Shown: positions 1 through 8,289, counted from the stretch's first letter. The stretch is 46,043 bases of DNA from an uncultured Lachnospiraceae bacterium (GCA_905235435.1 CAJOLD010000013.1:1-46043), one strand, 5' to 3'. Notes: generated by a model not told the origin, from the letters alone. Made by a program: numbers and translations.

Positions 1-34
1 TAATTGGTATGATTATAAATCCCCTGCACTCTGA

Positions 35-157
35 GATGCTTTAGATTTCAATTTCTGCGTAGATTATGACGCTGAAGCTAGTGGCAAGGTGTTGCTCAAC
101 GAAAACGACGTCGAAGTCGTGAGTCTCCTGCAGCGAATGAGCAACACCCGGAAGTGA
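35..157 (+). pseudogene. Possible 3' remnant of an unknown coding sequence
   Basis: An open frame with no usable start runs from just after a stop at 32-34 to a TGA at 155-157. It would encode about 40 residues, and the C-terminal part (VLLNENDVEVVSLLQRMS) reads like a normal helical protein tail. It may be the end of a gene disrupted upstream of the Fic gene, or chance. I do not recognise a family. The stretch 158-198 holds only the ribosome binding site of the next gene (ggaggtg, 184-190). Confidence 0.22.
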
Positions 158-198
158 ACAAAAGCTTATCATTGAATCATGAACGGAGGTGAATAAGA

Positions 199-1296
199 AT
201 GCCACGGAATGATAATGAAAAATGGCAGATGGATCTTGAAGAGTATATACGGCAGGGAGAGCCGGAACAGTCTGAAAAATCTACCGCATGGAAGACTGCC
301 ATAGGTCTTCAGGATGTGGACGGATTAAAAACCTCCGAATATCTGTTAGAAACAGCTAAAGAGCATATTGAAGGGAAAATAAATATAAAGACTGCGCAGA
401 AGCGTATTCAGTCTTATTACGAGGAACGGCAGACCCGAACGGAGATCGAAGAGGGGACAAAGGAAGCTGACATTGTTTCCGCCAGGATCACTGAACTTCT
501 TGGAGAAAAAACCTTTCAGTTTTCACCGGCAGAGTGGAAAACCATTCATAAACGGCTGTTCAAAGATATCTTCCCTCATGCGGGAGAGTACAGGACTTAT
601 AACATTACAAAAAGCGAATGGGTCCTAAATGGGGAGACAGTTCTGTACGCTTCGGCTGACAGTATAAGCGCCACTTTAGATTATGATTTCGAACAGGAAA
701 AACAGTTTTCCTATGAGGGCCTTTCTGCCGGTGATGCCGTGAAGCATATAGCGAAGTTTACTTCCGGTATATGGCAGATACATCCCTTCTGTGAAGGCAA
801 TACCAGATCCACGGCGGTGTTCATTATTAAGTATCTGAAGACATTGGGATTCTCCGTTAATAATGAGATATTTGCAGAGAACTCCTGGTATTTCAGAAAC
901 TCGCTTGTCAGAGCCAATTACAATGACCTGGGCAAGGGAATCAGTGCTGCCATAATATACTTGGAGCGTTTTTTCGAGAACCTTTTGCTGGGGTATCAGA
1001 ATGAATTAAAGAACAGATTTATCCATGTCGATTACAAGGAACAAAGTGCAATTCAAAGTGCCAAAGTGCCAAATTCAAAGAGCCAATATGGCACTTTGGA
1101 GATGACGCTTGAGGAAATGGCGATATTAAAAGTATTACAGGCTGAGCCTTCAGCAACTCAAAAGAGAATTTCGGAGCTTACGGGAAAATCCGAGAGAACT
1201 ATCAAAAGACGGACAGTCGAGATGCAGGAAAAAGGGCTGATTCGGAGAGAAAACGGTAAACGCAACGGCAGGTGGGAAGTACTGATAAAGCTATGA
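199..1296 (+). CDS. Fic family protein (AMPylase-type) with VbhA-like N-terminal region and C-terminal winged helix
   Basis: Fic enzymes transfer AMP or related nucleotide moieties from NTPs to hydroxyl side chains of target proteins. The Fic motif is HPFCEGNTR at residues 195-203, with the catalytic His195 and the anion-binding loop intact. Residues about 12-75 (start YIRQGEPEQ, then WKTAIGLQDVDGL) resemble the VbhA-type antitoxin helix region found at the N-terminus of this clostridial Fic group; the inhibitory (S/T)xxxE(G/N) motif is not present in canonical form. Residues about 302-360 form a winged helix-turn-helix (recognition region around SERTIKRR), an addition to the usual roughly 280-residue protein. 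A linker at 275-300 is encoded by repetitive DNA. The start has a ggaggtg site about 8 bases upstream. The gene is more AT-rich than its neighbours, which suggests acquisition by transfer. It stands alone with no separate antitoxin. The target is unknown. Confidence 0.88.
   Translation: MPRNDNEKWQMDLEEYIRQGEPEQSEKSTAWKTAIGLQDVDGLKTSEYLLETAKEHIEGKINIKTAQKRIQSYYEERQTRTEIEEGTKEADIVSARITELLGEKTFQFSPAEWKTIHKRLFKDIFPHAGEYRTYNITKSEWVLNGETVLYASADSISATLDYDFEQEKQFSYEGLSAGDAVKHIAKFTSGIWQIHPFCEGNTRSTAVFIIKYLKTLGFSVNNEIFAENSWYFRNSLVRANYNDLGKGISAAIIYLERFFENLLLGYQNELKNRFIHVDYKEQSAIQSAKVPNSKSQYGTLEMTLEEMAILKVLQAEPSATQKRISELTGKSERTIKRRTVEMQEKGLIRRENGKRNGRWEVLIKL
1062..1098. repeat. Perfect 10-bp inverted repeat inside the Fic gene linker
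   Basis: caaagtgcca at 1062-1071 is matched by its exact reverse complement tggcactttg at 1089-1098, separated by 17 bases. The heptamer caaagtg also occurs in direct orientation at 1042 and 1054. The repeat sits in the linker between the Fic domain and the winged helix. It could be an operator for the protein's own HTH or an mRNA hairpin; neither is shown. Confidence 0.7.
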
Positions 1297-1319
1297 TTGA
1301 TAGGGGAGGGTGTATAGTG

Positions 1320-2057
1320 ATGACGAAAACAATGCAGATGCTTATAACTGTTACCATGGGAAAGAAACTGATCGCCCGCGGACTGATGGCCGAGCCCACG
1401 GTGCGGGAAGCGATGACGAAAGGACGGCTGCTGATCGTTGCCGGCACTACGAATGCGTATGTCGCGCAGGAGGCGCTGCGCCAGGTAGATGCAGAGGCGG
1501 ACTTCGATCCGGCTTCTTTCAGGAGAGGCGTCACGATAGCGCCGGGGGCAAAGCTTCCTGCGGGCCAGACGCAGTATGATCTTCTCATCGACCACGGCAA
1601 GGCGCGCATGGACCGCACCGTATTTGACATCGCGCCGGAGCTGGAAGCCGGGGATATGATCTTTAAGGGGGCAAACGCCCTCCATCTTCCGTCCGGGGAA
1701 GCCGGCGTGCTGATCGGACATCCGCAGGGCGGCACCATGATGCCCATTCTTGCCGCTGCGCTGGGCAGAAGGGTACAGCTGGTCGTTCCGGTCGGGCTTG
1801 AAAAGAGAGTGGATAAGCCTGTCAGTGAGCTGGCCCGTCTTGCGAACGGCGCAGGAGCGGAGGGAACAAGGCTTTGCCCGTCCCCCGGACGCGCCTATAC
1901 CGAGCTGGACGCTCTGCGCACGCTCACGGGGGCTGATGCGCAGCTGCTGGCTGCCGGCGGTGTGCTGGGCGCTGAGGGCGCGGTCTTACTGGCCGTGACA
2001 GGAGACGAGGCGCAGCTTGAGAAGGCACGCGAACTGCAGAAGGAACTGGAGAGATAA
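1320..2057 (+). CDS. Conserved hypothetical protein, possible nucleotide- or sugar-phosphate-binding fold
   Basis: A 245-residue soluble protein that I do not recognise by name. I chose ATG 1320 because ggggaggg (1303-1310) lies 9 bases upstream; an in-frame GTG lies directly before it, and an earlier start at 1272 would overlap the Fic gene. Visible features are glycine-rich turns (GTTNAYVAQE near residue 35, LIGHPQGGT near 140, LLAAGGVLGAEG near 215) and alternating beta/alpha character consistent with a Rossmann-like or isomerase-like fold. There is no signal peptide or membrane segment. It ends 4 bases before the SRAP gene, so the two are probably co-transcribed. The function is unknown. 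Confidence 0.75.
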   Translation: MTKTMQMLITVTMGKKLIARGLMAEPTVREAMTKGRLLIVAGTTNAYVAQEALRQVDAEADFDPASFRRGVTIAPGAKLPAGQTQYDLLIDHGKARMDRTVFDIAPELEAGDMIFKGANALHLPSGEAGVLIGHPQGGTMMPILAAALGRRVQLVVPVGLEKRVDKPVSELARLANGAGAEGTRLCPSPGRAYTELDALRTLTGADAQLLAAGGVLGAEGAVLLAVTGDEAQLEKARELQKELER

Positions 2058-2061
2058 AGAC

Positions 2062-2694
2062 ATGTGCTGCAGATACTGGGCGGATGAGACACCGGAGACC
2101 TGGGCGATCGTGCAGGAGATGGAGCGGTCGCCGCTGACGCCGCGGTGGGAGAAAATAGCAGGTGTGAAGTCATACGGAGAGATCCGTCCGACGGACGTGG
2201 CGCCGGTCATAGCACCGGACAGGAACGGAAACCGCGCCGTATTTCCCATGCGATGGGGCTTTGGAAGCCTTTCTCAAAGCGCGGGGAGAACGGTCCTTAT
2301 GAACGCGCGGACAGAGACTGCTTCCTCAAAGCCGACCTTCCGGGAGGCCTGGGAGAGACATCGCTGCATCGTTCCCGCTTCAGGCTATTTCGAGTGGGAG
2401 CACATCCGGGGAGAGAACGGGAAGACCCGCACCGGCGATAAGTACCTGATCCGTCCGAAGGACGCCGTCATGACCTGGCTCTGCGGCCTTTACAGAATCG
2501 AGGAAGGGCTTCCGGTCTTTGTGATCCTGACAAGGGAGCCGGGCGAGGATACGCGCTTTATCCATGACAGGATGCCGCTGATCCTGCCGGAGGAATGCAT
2601 TGACGACTGGATCTCGCCGGACAGGGATCCGGGAGATCTGCTTTCCCGGTCGCTGACCGGTATGGACTGCCGGAAGGCCATGGTGCGGACTTAA
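2062..2694 (+). CDS. SOS response-associated peptidase (SRAP/HMCES/YedK family)
   Basis: SRAP proteins form a thiazolidine crosslink with abasic sites in single-stranded DNA through the N-terminal cysteine exposed after Met removal, protecting the lesion during replication. I chose ATG 2062 because it places Cys at position 2 (MCCRYW), which is essential in the family; upstream in-frame starts would abolish it. The other conserved residues are visible: Asn81 in NARTET, Glu111 in YFEW, and His168 in HDRMP. The length of 210 residues is typical. It follows the unknown gene at 1320 with a 4-base gap. The link with SOS control is family knowledge; no LexA box was recognised here. Confidence 0.93.
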   Translation: MCCRYWADETPETWAIVQEMERSPLTPRWEKIAGVKSYGEIRPTDVAPVIAPDRNGNRAVFPMRWGFGSLSQSAGRTVLMNARTETASSKPTFREAWERHRCIVPASGYFEWEHIRGENGKTRTGDKYLIRPKDAVMTWLCGLYRIEEGLPVFVILTREPGEDTRFIHDRMPLILPEECIDDWISPDRDPGDLLSRSLTGMDCRKAMVRT

Positions 2695-2770
2695 GGCCGC
2701 ATGCCATGTCAAAGGAAAACTGGATTATCTGGAGGAGCTTGAGAAAGAAGTGGGGGAAGAGCATTAAGAT

Positions 2771-4048
2771 ATGAATTCCGGCATGAATGAATACGAAAAG
2801 ACATACCCTGAAGATCTGGACGCGGCAATGCTTGACCGCATCGATCCTTCCCGGAGGATCCTCATTGATATGCGGGAAGAGGAGGACTACCGGCTGGACC
2901 GGATCCCCGGTGCCGTCCATATGACGGAAGAGGAGATCGGAGATGATCATTTTGAGGAACTGCTGTGGGACAGGCTGAAGGATTCTTCTACCTCAGCTCC
3001 TTCCGGAGACGCAGCCTCTTCCGCAGACGGGTCCGACGAAAAGGCACCCGACGCTTCCTTCCTGCGCGGGCAGCTCCTCGTTCTCTACTGCCGCTACGGG
3101 ATCATCAGCAGAGACGCCGCGGAGTCCCTCACGCAGAGGGGCTTTAGGGCCGTGTCGCTCTCGCGCGGATACGGCGCTTATGTGGCCGCGATGCTGCAGA
3201 AGGAGAACGATATTGAAAAACGCAGGGAGGATATCGAAAAAAGCCTGCGGAAGAAATTTAAGGCGGATATCCTTGGTAAATTTGTAAAAGCGATCTCGGA
3301 TTATGAACTGCTTTCACCCGGCGACCACGTTGCGGTATGCATCTCCGGAGGAAAAGATTCCATGCTGATGGCCATGCTCTTTAAGGAGCTGAAGCGGCGC
3401 AACAAGTTCCCTTTCGAAGTGACCTTCCTGGTCATGGACCCGGGGTACAGTGAAGTCAACCGCCAGGTCATCGAAAACAACGCGAAGCTGCTCGGGATCC
3501 CTCTTGAGATCTTTGAGACCAACATCTTTGACGTTGCATACGCGCAGGATCATTCCCCGTGCTATCTGTGCGCAAGGATGCGCCGCGGCTATCTCTACAG
3601 AAAAGCGCAGGAGCTGGGATGCAACAAGATCGCGCTCGGCCACCACTATGACGATGTCATCGAGACCGTCTTTATGGGAATGATGTACAGCGGGCAGTTC
3701 CAGGCGATGATGCCGAAGCTGAAAAGCACCAACTTTGAAGGAATGGAGCTGATCCGCCCGATGTATCTCATCCGCGAGGACGATATCATGCACTGGCGTG
3801 ACTACAACGGCCTGCACTTTATCCAGTGCGCCTGCCGCTTCACCGACACCTGCACGACCTGCCGGCCGGACGGCGCGACGGGTTCCAAGAGGGCCGAGAC
3901 CAAAAAGCTGATCGCCGAGCTGAAAAAGACGAATCCCTACATTGAAGGAAATATCTTCAAATCCATGCAGAACGTATCGCTGAACTGTGTGCTGGGGTAC
4001 AAATACAGAGGAGAACGGCACAGCTTCCTGGACCACTACGATGACTGA
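2771..4048 (+). CDS. Rhodanese-TtcA-like fusion, PP-loop tRNA thiolation enzyme
   Basis: Two domains are fused in 425 residues. Residues about 18-142 are a rhodanese domain (LIDMREEEDY, PGAVHM) with the active-site loop CRYGIIS, catalytic Cys107; a Ser/Ala/Asp-rich insert occupies about 71-97. Residues about 165-420 are a PP-loop ATPase of the TtcA family: SGGKDS at 192-197, PCYLCARMRRG with Cys265/Cys268, GHHYDD at 291-296, and a further cysteine-rich region around Cys354/Cys356. TtcA makes 2-thiocytidine at tRNA position 32 using an Fe-S cluster held by cysteines. The fused rhodanese may hand sulfur to the PP-loop domain as persulfide (inference). The exact tRNA target is uncertain because related PP-loop enzymes modify other sites. 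Confidence 0.87.
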   Translation: MNSGMNEYEKTYPEDLDAAMLDRIDPSRRILIDMREEEDYRLDRIPGAVHMTEEEIGDDHFEELLWDRLKDSSTSAPSGDAASSADGSDEKAPDASFLRGQLLVLYCRYGIISRDAAESLTQRGFRAVSLSRGYGAYVAAMLQKENDIEKRREDIEKSLRKKFKADILGKFVKAISDYELLSPGDHVAVCISGGKDSMLMAMLFKELKRRNKFPFEVTFLVMDPGYSEVNRQVIENNAKLLGIPLEIFETNIFDVAYAQDHSPCYLCARMRRGYLYRKAQELGCNKIALGHHYDDVIETVFMGMMYSGQFQAMMPKLKSTNFEGMELIRPMYLIREDDIMHWRDYNGLHFIQCACRFTDTCTTCRPDGATGSKRAETKKLIAELKKTNPYIEGNIFKSMQNVSLNCVLGYKYRGERHSFLDHYDD

Positions 4049-4073
4049 ATACGATGATGAAAAATAAAAAGTG

Positions 4074-4102
4074 TTCCTTTTTTTCGCGGTTTCTGTTACA
4101 AT
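4074..4102 (+). promoter_or_regulatory. Probable extended -10 promoter for the Asp23-fakA-recG cluster
   Basis: TGtTACAAT at 4094-4102 matches an extended -10 element. The region 17 bases upstream (ttcctt, 4074-4079) is a poor -35, as is common for extended -10 promoters. The start codon of the Asp23-family gene lies about 48 bases downstream, in the only AT-rich gap in this stretch. Confidence 0.6.
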
Positions 4103-4150
4103 GAATAGACTGCTGATATTTTGCGCAGGAAGTCGGAGGTGTTTTTAAAC

Positions 4151-4507
4151 ATGAAGGGACAGATGAACAATTCTCTCGGATCGATAGAAATAGACAACAC
4201 TGTCGTCGCCACGTACGCCGGAAGCGTCGCCACAGAATGCTTCGGCATCGTGGGAATGGCAAGCGTTAATATGAAGGACGGCCTTGTCAGCCTTCTCCGC
4301 AAGGATAACCTGGAGAAGGGCGTCAATGTCAGTGTTACGGATAACAGGATCACACTGGATTTCCATGTGATCGTTTCTTATGGCGTCAGCATTTCCGCCG
4401 TCGCCAACAACCTGGTCGAAAATGTTAAATACAAGCTCGAAGCCTTTACCGGCATGGAGGTCGAAAAGATCAATATCTATGTCGAGGGCGTTCGGGTGAT
4501 CGACTGA
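4151..4507 (+). CDS. Asp23/Gls24 family envelope stress response protein (YloU-like)
   Basis: A 118-residue protein of the Asp23/Gls24 family, small cytoplasmic proteins linked to envelope stress and often encoded next to fatty acid kinase genes. The family pattern is clear: GSIEIDNTVVATYAG at the N-terminus, the central FHVIVSYGVSISAVA, and a C-terminal VEKINIYVEGVRV. I chose ATG 4151 because the sequence cggaggtg lies about 9 bases upstream; a start at 4121 would include the ribosome binding site in the coding region. It begins a three-gene run with fakA 25 bases downstream. The precise molecular role is not established. Confidence 0.9.
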   Translation: MKGQMNNSLGSIEIDNTVVATYAGSVATECFGIVGMASVNMKDGLVSLLRKDNLEKGVNVSVTDNRITLDFHVIVSYGVSISAVANNLVENVKYKLEAFTGMEVEKINIYVEGVRVID

Positions 4508-4532
4508 TCTTTGATGAAGGAGGCGCTTTTTA

Positions 4533-6140
4533 GTGAGTGACAGGACTATAGACAGCCTGCTTTTGTCAAAGATGTTTCTGGCAGGAGCAAGAAGTCTTGA
4601 AGCAAAAAAAGAATGGATCAATGAACTGAATGTTTTTCCGGTGCCGGACGGTGATACGGGGACCAATATGTCGCTGACGATCGAGTCTGCCGCCAAAGAG
4701 GTGGAGGCTCTTACGGATGTCACGATGGAAAAACTGGCGAAGGCGATCTCTTCGGGATCCCTGCGCGGTGCCAGAGGAAACTCAGGTGTCATTCTTTCCC
4801 AGCTGTTCCGCGGGTTCTCCAAGGGGATCCGCCAGGAAAAGGAGCTGGACCGCGAGATCATTGCCGCCGCGGCGCAGAAGGCTGTGGAGACTGCCTACAA
4901 GGCAGTCATGAAGCCGAAGGAAGGAACGATCCTTACCGTTGCGCGCGCTGCTTCTGAAGAAGCCGTAAAGCTTCTGGAGGAAGAGCCGGAGATCTCCATG
5001 GACGACTATCTGCTCCGCATCGTGGACACGGCGGACGAGATGCTCGCGCGCACGCCGGATATGCTTCCGGTCCTGAAGGAAGCGGGCGTTGTCGATTCCG
5101 GCGGACAGGGTCTGATACAGTTCCTCAGGGGAGCCTACAACGGCTACATGGGAATCGAGGAGGAACTGCCGGAGGAGGCTGTCCCGGAGACGATCGCCTA
5201 CGGTTACAGAATGATCTTTGATGTTTATCTGCAGAAGGCATGGAATGAGAAGACGAACGCGTCTCTCGCGATGCTTCTTTCCGGGGCCGGAAAGGCGGAG
5301 GACCTTACACATAAACTGGGCATCGTACATATCGAGACGCTGACGGACGATCCCGGCCGCGTGCTGACCGGTGCTGCCGGCGCGGGAACGCTGTATTCCG
5401 TGCGCATCGAGAATTTGAAGCCCGCTCCGGAACCCGTCACGGAGGAGCCGGAGGAAAAGGCCGGGGAAGAGCAGCCGCGCAAGGATGTCGGTTTTATTAC
5501 CGTGGCTACGGGCGAGGGCATTGCCTCGATCTTCCGTGAGCTCGGCGCCGATTATCTGATCGAAGGCGGTCAGACAATGAATCCGAGCACGGATGATATG
5601 CTCGGCGCGATCGCGAAGGTCAACGCGGATAATATCTTTATCTTCCCGAACAATAAGAACATTATTCTTGCCGCGAACCAGGCCAGGAACATGACCGAGG
5701 ACAAGAATATCATCGTTGTTCCCACAAAGACCATCCCGCAGGGCATCACGGCGCTCATCAACTACATTCCGGAAAAATCGCCGGAGGAGAATGAAGCGCT
5801 CATGAACGAGGAGATCAGCGGTGTGCGCACCGGACAGATCACCTACGCGGTCAGGAATACGCATGTGGATGACAAGGAGATCCATGAGGGAGATATCATG
5901 GGCGTCGGAGATTCCGGCATCCTTGCCGTCGGCAAGGAGATCACGGATACAGCGGTGGAGACCGCTGCGCTGATGGTCACCGAAGAAACGGAACTGATCA
6001 GCATCTATTACGGTGACGGCATCAAAGAGGAGGAAGCACAGCAGCTCGCTGACATCCTCACTGAGAAATATCCGTCTCTGGATGTGGAACTTAACAACGG
6101 CGGACAGCCGGTGTATTACTATATTATTTCTGCGGAGTGA
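4533..6140 (+). CDS. fakA: Fatty acid kinase catalytic subunit FakA (DAK2 domain, YloV)
   Basis: FakA phosphorylates fatty acids presented by FakB (DegV-family) partners, feeding exogenous or recycled fatty acids into phospholipid synthesis. The N-terminal DhaL/DAK2 kinase domain (about 1-205) carries the Mg/ATP-binding NVFPVPDGDTGTN at 33-45 and GARGNSGVILSQ at 79-90. A middle domain and a C-terminal domain (from about 315, VGFITVATGEG) complete the 535-residue YloV architecture. It starts with GTG at 4533, with aaggagg at 4517-4523. It lies between the Asp23-family gene and recG, the standard Firmicutes order. No fakB gene is visible in the window, so the FakB partner must be elsewhere. Confidence 0.93.
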   Translation: MSDRTIDSLLLSKMFLAGARSLEAKKEWINELNVFPVPDGDTGTNMSLTIESAAKEVEALTDVTMEKLAKAISSGSLRGARGNSGVILSQLFRGFSKGIRQEKELDREIIAAAAQKAVETAYKAVMKPKEGTILTVARAASEEAVKLLEEEPEISMDDYLLRIVDTADEMLARTPDMLPVLKEAGVVDSGGQGLIQFLRGAYNGYMGIEEELPEEAVPETIAYGYRMIFDVYLQKAWNEKTNASLAMLLSGAGKAEDLTHKLGIVHIETLTDDPGRVLTGAAGAGTLYSVRIENLKPAPEPVTEEPEEKAGEEQPRKDVGFITVATGEGIASIFRELGADYLIEGGQTMNPSTDDMLGAIAKVNADNIFIFPNNKNIILAANQARNMTEDKNIIVVPTKTIPQGITALINYIPEKSPEENEALMNEEISGVRTGQITYAVRNTHVDDKEIHEGDIMGVGDSGILAVGKEITDTAVETAALMVTEETELISIYYGDGIKEEEAQQLADILTEKYPSLDVELNNGGQPVYYYIISAE

Positions 6141-6142
6141 CC

Positions 6143-8224
6143 ATGGACGAACGATCTCTCCTCACAAGTCTTAAGGGAATTGGAGAAAAGAAAGCGGACG
6201 CCTTTCGGCGTGCGGGCATCGAAACGGTCGGAGACCTGATCGGGTATTACCCGCGCGCGTATGAGAGCTTTGAAGCGCCGCTTGACTATCTTGAACTTTC
6301 AGACGGCCGCACTGCGGCCGTCTGCGGTTTTATTGAGGGTTCGATCTCCGTCAGATACGTAAAGAATTTTAAGATCACGAGCGCGAAGCTTCGGATGGAC
6401 GGCGGGCTGCTCCCGCTCGTCTGGTACAACATGCCGTATCTTCGCAGCCAGCTCCATCCGGGGATGCGCTATGTCTTCCGGGGGCGGGTGCGCAGGAAGG
6501 GCAGGAGCCTGCAGCTCGAACAGCCCTCTGTCTATACACCGGAAAAATATGAAGAGCTGATGAGCGGGCTGCAGCCGGTCTATCCGCTGGTAAAGGGACT
6601 GACGGAGACAACGCTCCGGAGCGCCCTGCGCCAGGCCTTTGATTCGCTCGGGCCGCTGCCCGAATATCTGCCGGAGAGCATCAGGAAGAGCGCCGGGCTG
6701 GCTTCCCTTTCTTTTGCGACAGAGCGCGTGCATTTCCCGTCGGACAAAGAGGAGATGGGGATCGCGAGAAAGCGGCTGATCTTCGATGAGTTCTTTCTTT
6801 TTATCCTGCAGCTGCGGATGCTGCGGGAGAGCAGGCAGAAGGCGCTGCGGAGCCGTCCGCTGTCTGAAGGCGGGCATGCCGCGCAGGTCATCGCCTCTTT
6901 GCCCTACAGCCTGACCGGCGCCCAGAAGAAAGTCTGGGAGGAGATCCGCAGCGACCTTTGCAGCGACCATGTGATGGCAAGGCTCGTGCAGGGTGACGTC
7001 GGCTCCGGCAAAACGATCCTCGCCTTCCTGGGGCTCATCCTGACTGCGGAGAACGGATGCCAGGGAGCGCTCATGGTTCCGACCGAGGTCCTTGCGAGGC
7101 AGCACTACGAGGCCTTCTGCAGGCTGATGGAAGAGCAGTCCTTCGACTGCCGGGCGGTGCTCCTGACCGGCTCCATGAAGGCCTCCGAAAAGAAGGCGGC
7201 AAGGGAGAAGATCGAGAGCGGGGAGGCGCAGATCATCATCGGGACCCACGCCCTCATCCAGGAGAAGGTCATCTACCGGGATCTCGCTCTGGTGGTAACG
7301 GATGAGCAGCACCGCTTCGGCGTAAAGCAGAGAGAGATGCTGGGCACGAAAGGCGAGGAACCCCATGTGCTCGTTATGAGCGCGACACCCATTCCGCGTA
7401 CGCTGGCGGTCATCCTCTACGGGGACCTGGACGTTTCCGTTCTGGATGAGATGCCTGCCAGAAGGCTCCCGATCAAGACCGCTGTCGTGGACCGGTCCTG
7501 GCGCCCGAAGGCCTACAGCTTTATCCGGGAACAGATCGCCGCGGGGCGGCAGGCCTACATCATCTGTCCGATGGTGGAGGAGAGTGAGGCGGTCGATGCG
7601 GAGAATGTGACCGACTATGCGGAGATGCTCCGGGGAGAACTTCCGGAGAGCTGCGTGATCGGCGTCCTGCACGGAAGAATGAAGCCGCAGGAAAAGAACG
7701 CCGTGATGGAGCGCTTCCTGGCCGGGGAGATCAAAGTGCTTGTCTCCACGACTGTTGTGGAGGTGGGCGTCAACGTGCCCAACGCGACGGTCATGATGAT
7801 CGAGAACGCCGAGCGGTTCGGACTTGCTCAGCTTCATCAGCTGCGCGGACGCGTCGGCAGGGGCGACGCGCAGTCATACTGCATTTTTATGAGAGGGGAC
7901 TCTTCCGGGGAGAGCGCGGACCCGGAGCAGGATACCGCGGGGAAGCGTCTTAAGATCCTTCGGGATTCGAATGACGGCTTCGAAATAGCCCGCAAAGACC
8001 TTGAACTTCGCGGTCCGGGCGACCTTTTCGGGGTCAGACAGAGCGGAATTATGCAGTTTCGGATCGCGGATCCGTTCGAAGATCATGAAATTATGCAAAA
8101 CGCAGCAGCCTGTGCGGACCGTATTATGCGACAGGATAACGGACTGGAGCGGCCCCAGAACGCTGCTTTAAAGCAAAAACTCCTACTATATATAGATAAA
8201 AACGCAAAAAATGTAAACATTTGA
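6143..8224 (+). CDS. recG: ATP-dependent DNA helicase RecG
   Basis: RecG is a superfamily 2 helicase that remodels stalled replication forks and branch-migrates Holliday junctions. The N-terminal wedge/OB-fold region (about 1-160) precedes the helicase core: Walker A GDVGSGKT at 284-291, the DEQH box at about 387, SATPIPRT (motif III), and motif VI around QLRGRVGRG. The C-terminal TRG motif region (ELRGPGDLFGVRQSG) is present. Length is about 693 residues, normal for the family. I chose ATG 6143; an in-frame GTG at 6137 overlaps the fakA stop and is possible. It is translationally coupled to fakA. The 3' end is abruptly AT-rich and leads into the next promoter. Confidence 0.96.
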   Translation: MDERSLLTSLKGIGEKKADAFRRAGIETVGDLIGYYPRAYESFEAPLDYLELSDGRTAAVCGFIEGSISVRYVKNFKITSAKLRMDGGLLPLVWYNMPYLRSQLHPGMRYVFRGRVRRKGRSLQLEQPSVYTPEKYEELMSGLQPVYPLVKGLTETTLRSALRQAFDSLGPLPEYLPESIRKSAGLASLSFATERVHFPSDKEEMGIARKRLIFDEFFLFILQLRMLRESRQKALRSRPLSEGGHAAQVIASLPYSLTGAQKKVWEEIRSDLCSDHVMARLVQGDVGSGKTILAFLGLILTAENGCQGALMVPTEVLARQHYEAFCRLMEEQSFDCRAVLLTGSMKASEKKAAREKIESGEAQIIIGTHALIQEKVIYRDLALVVTDEQHRFGVKQREMLGTKGEEPHVLVMSATPIPRTLAVILYGDLDVSVLDEMPARRLPIKTAVVDRSWRPKAYSFIREQIAAGRQAYIICPMVEESEAVDAENVTDYAEMLRGELPESCVIGVLHGRMKPQEKNAVMERFLAGEIKVLVSTTVVEVGVNVPNATVMMIENAERFGLAQLHQLRGRVGRGDAQSYCIFMRGDSSGESADPEQDTAGKRLKILRDSNDGFEIARKDLELRGPGDLFGVRQSGIMQFRIADPFEDHEIMQNAAACADRIMRQDNGLERPQNAALKQKLLLYIDKNAKNVNI

Positions 8225-8252
8225 CCAAAAATGAAGCTCAATCCTTATTATG

Positions 8253-8289
8253 TGTTGCAATTTAATTTTTGCAGTAGTATTATGCAACA
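8253..8289. promoter_or_regulatory. Inverted repeat overlapping both promoter boxes
   Basis: tgttgca (8253-8259) is mirrored by tgcaaca (8283-8289). The arms cover the -35 box and the region just after the -10 box. This geometry would suit a repressor operator, but 7-bp arms can arise by chance. Confidence 0.35.
8255..8283 (+). promoter_or_regulatory. Sigma-A type promoter for the DUF6465 gene
   Basis: TTGCAA at 8255-8260 and TATTAT at 8278-8283 are separated by exactly 17 bases. The predicted start of transcription is about 8290, some 40 bases before the ATG at 8329, which has aggagga upstream. Confidence 0.7.

Noticed and set aside
2695..2767. Short open frame after the SRAP stop reading KGKLDYLEELEKEVGEEH
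   Set aside because: It looks protein-like but has no start codon or ribosome binding site, and SRAP already has a normal C-terminus. It could be a decayed fragment but support is too thin.
6299..7837. Antisense open frame of 512 codons within recG
   Set aside because: A shadow of a GC-rich gene; the sense strand carries all helicase motifs and the antisense product shows no family resemblance.
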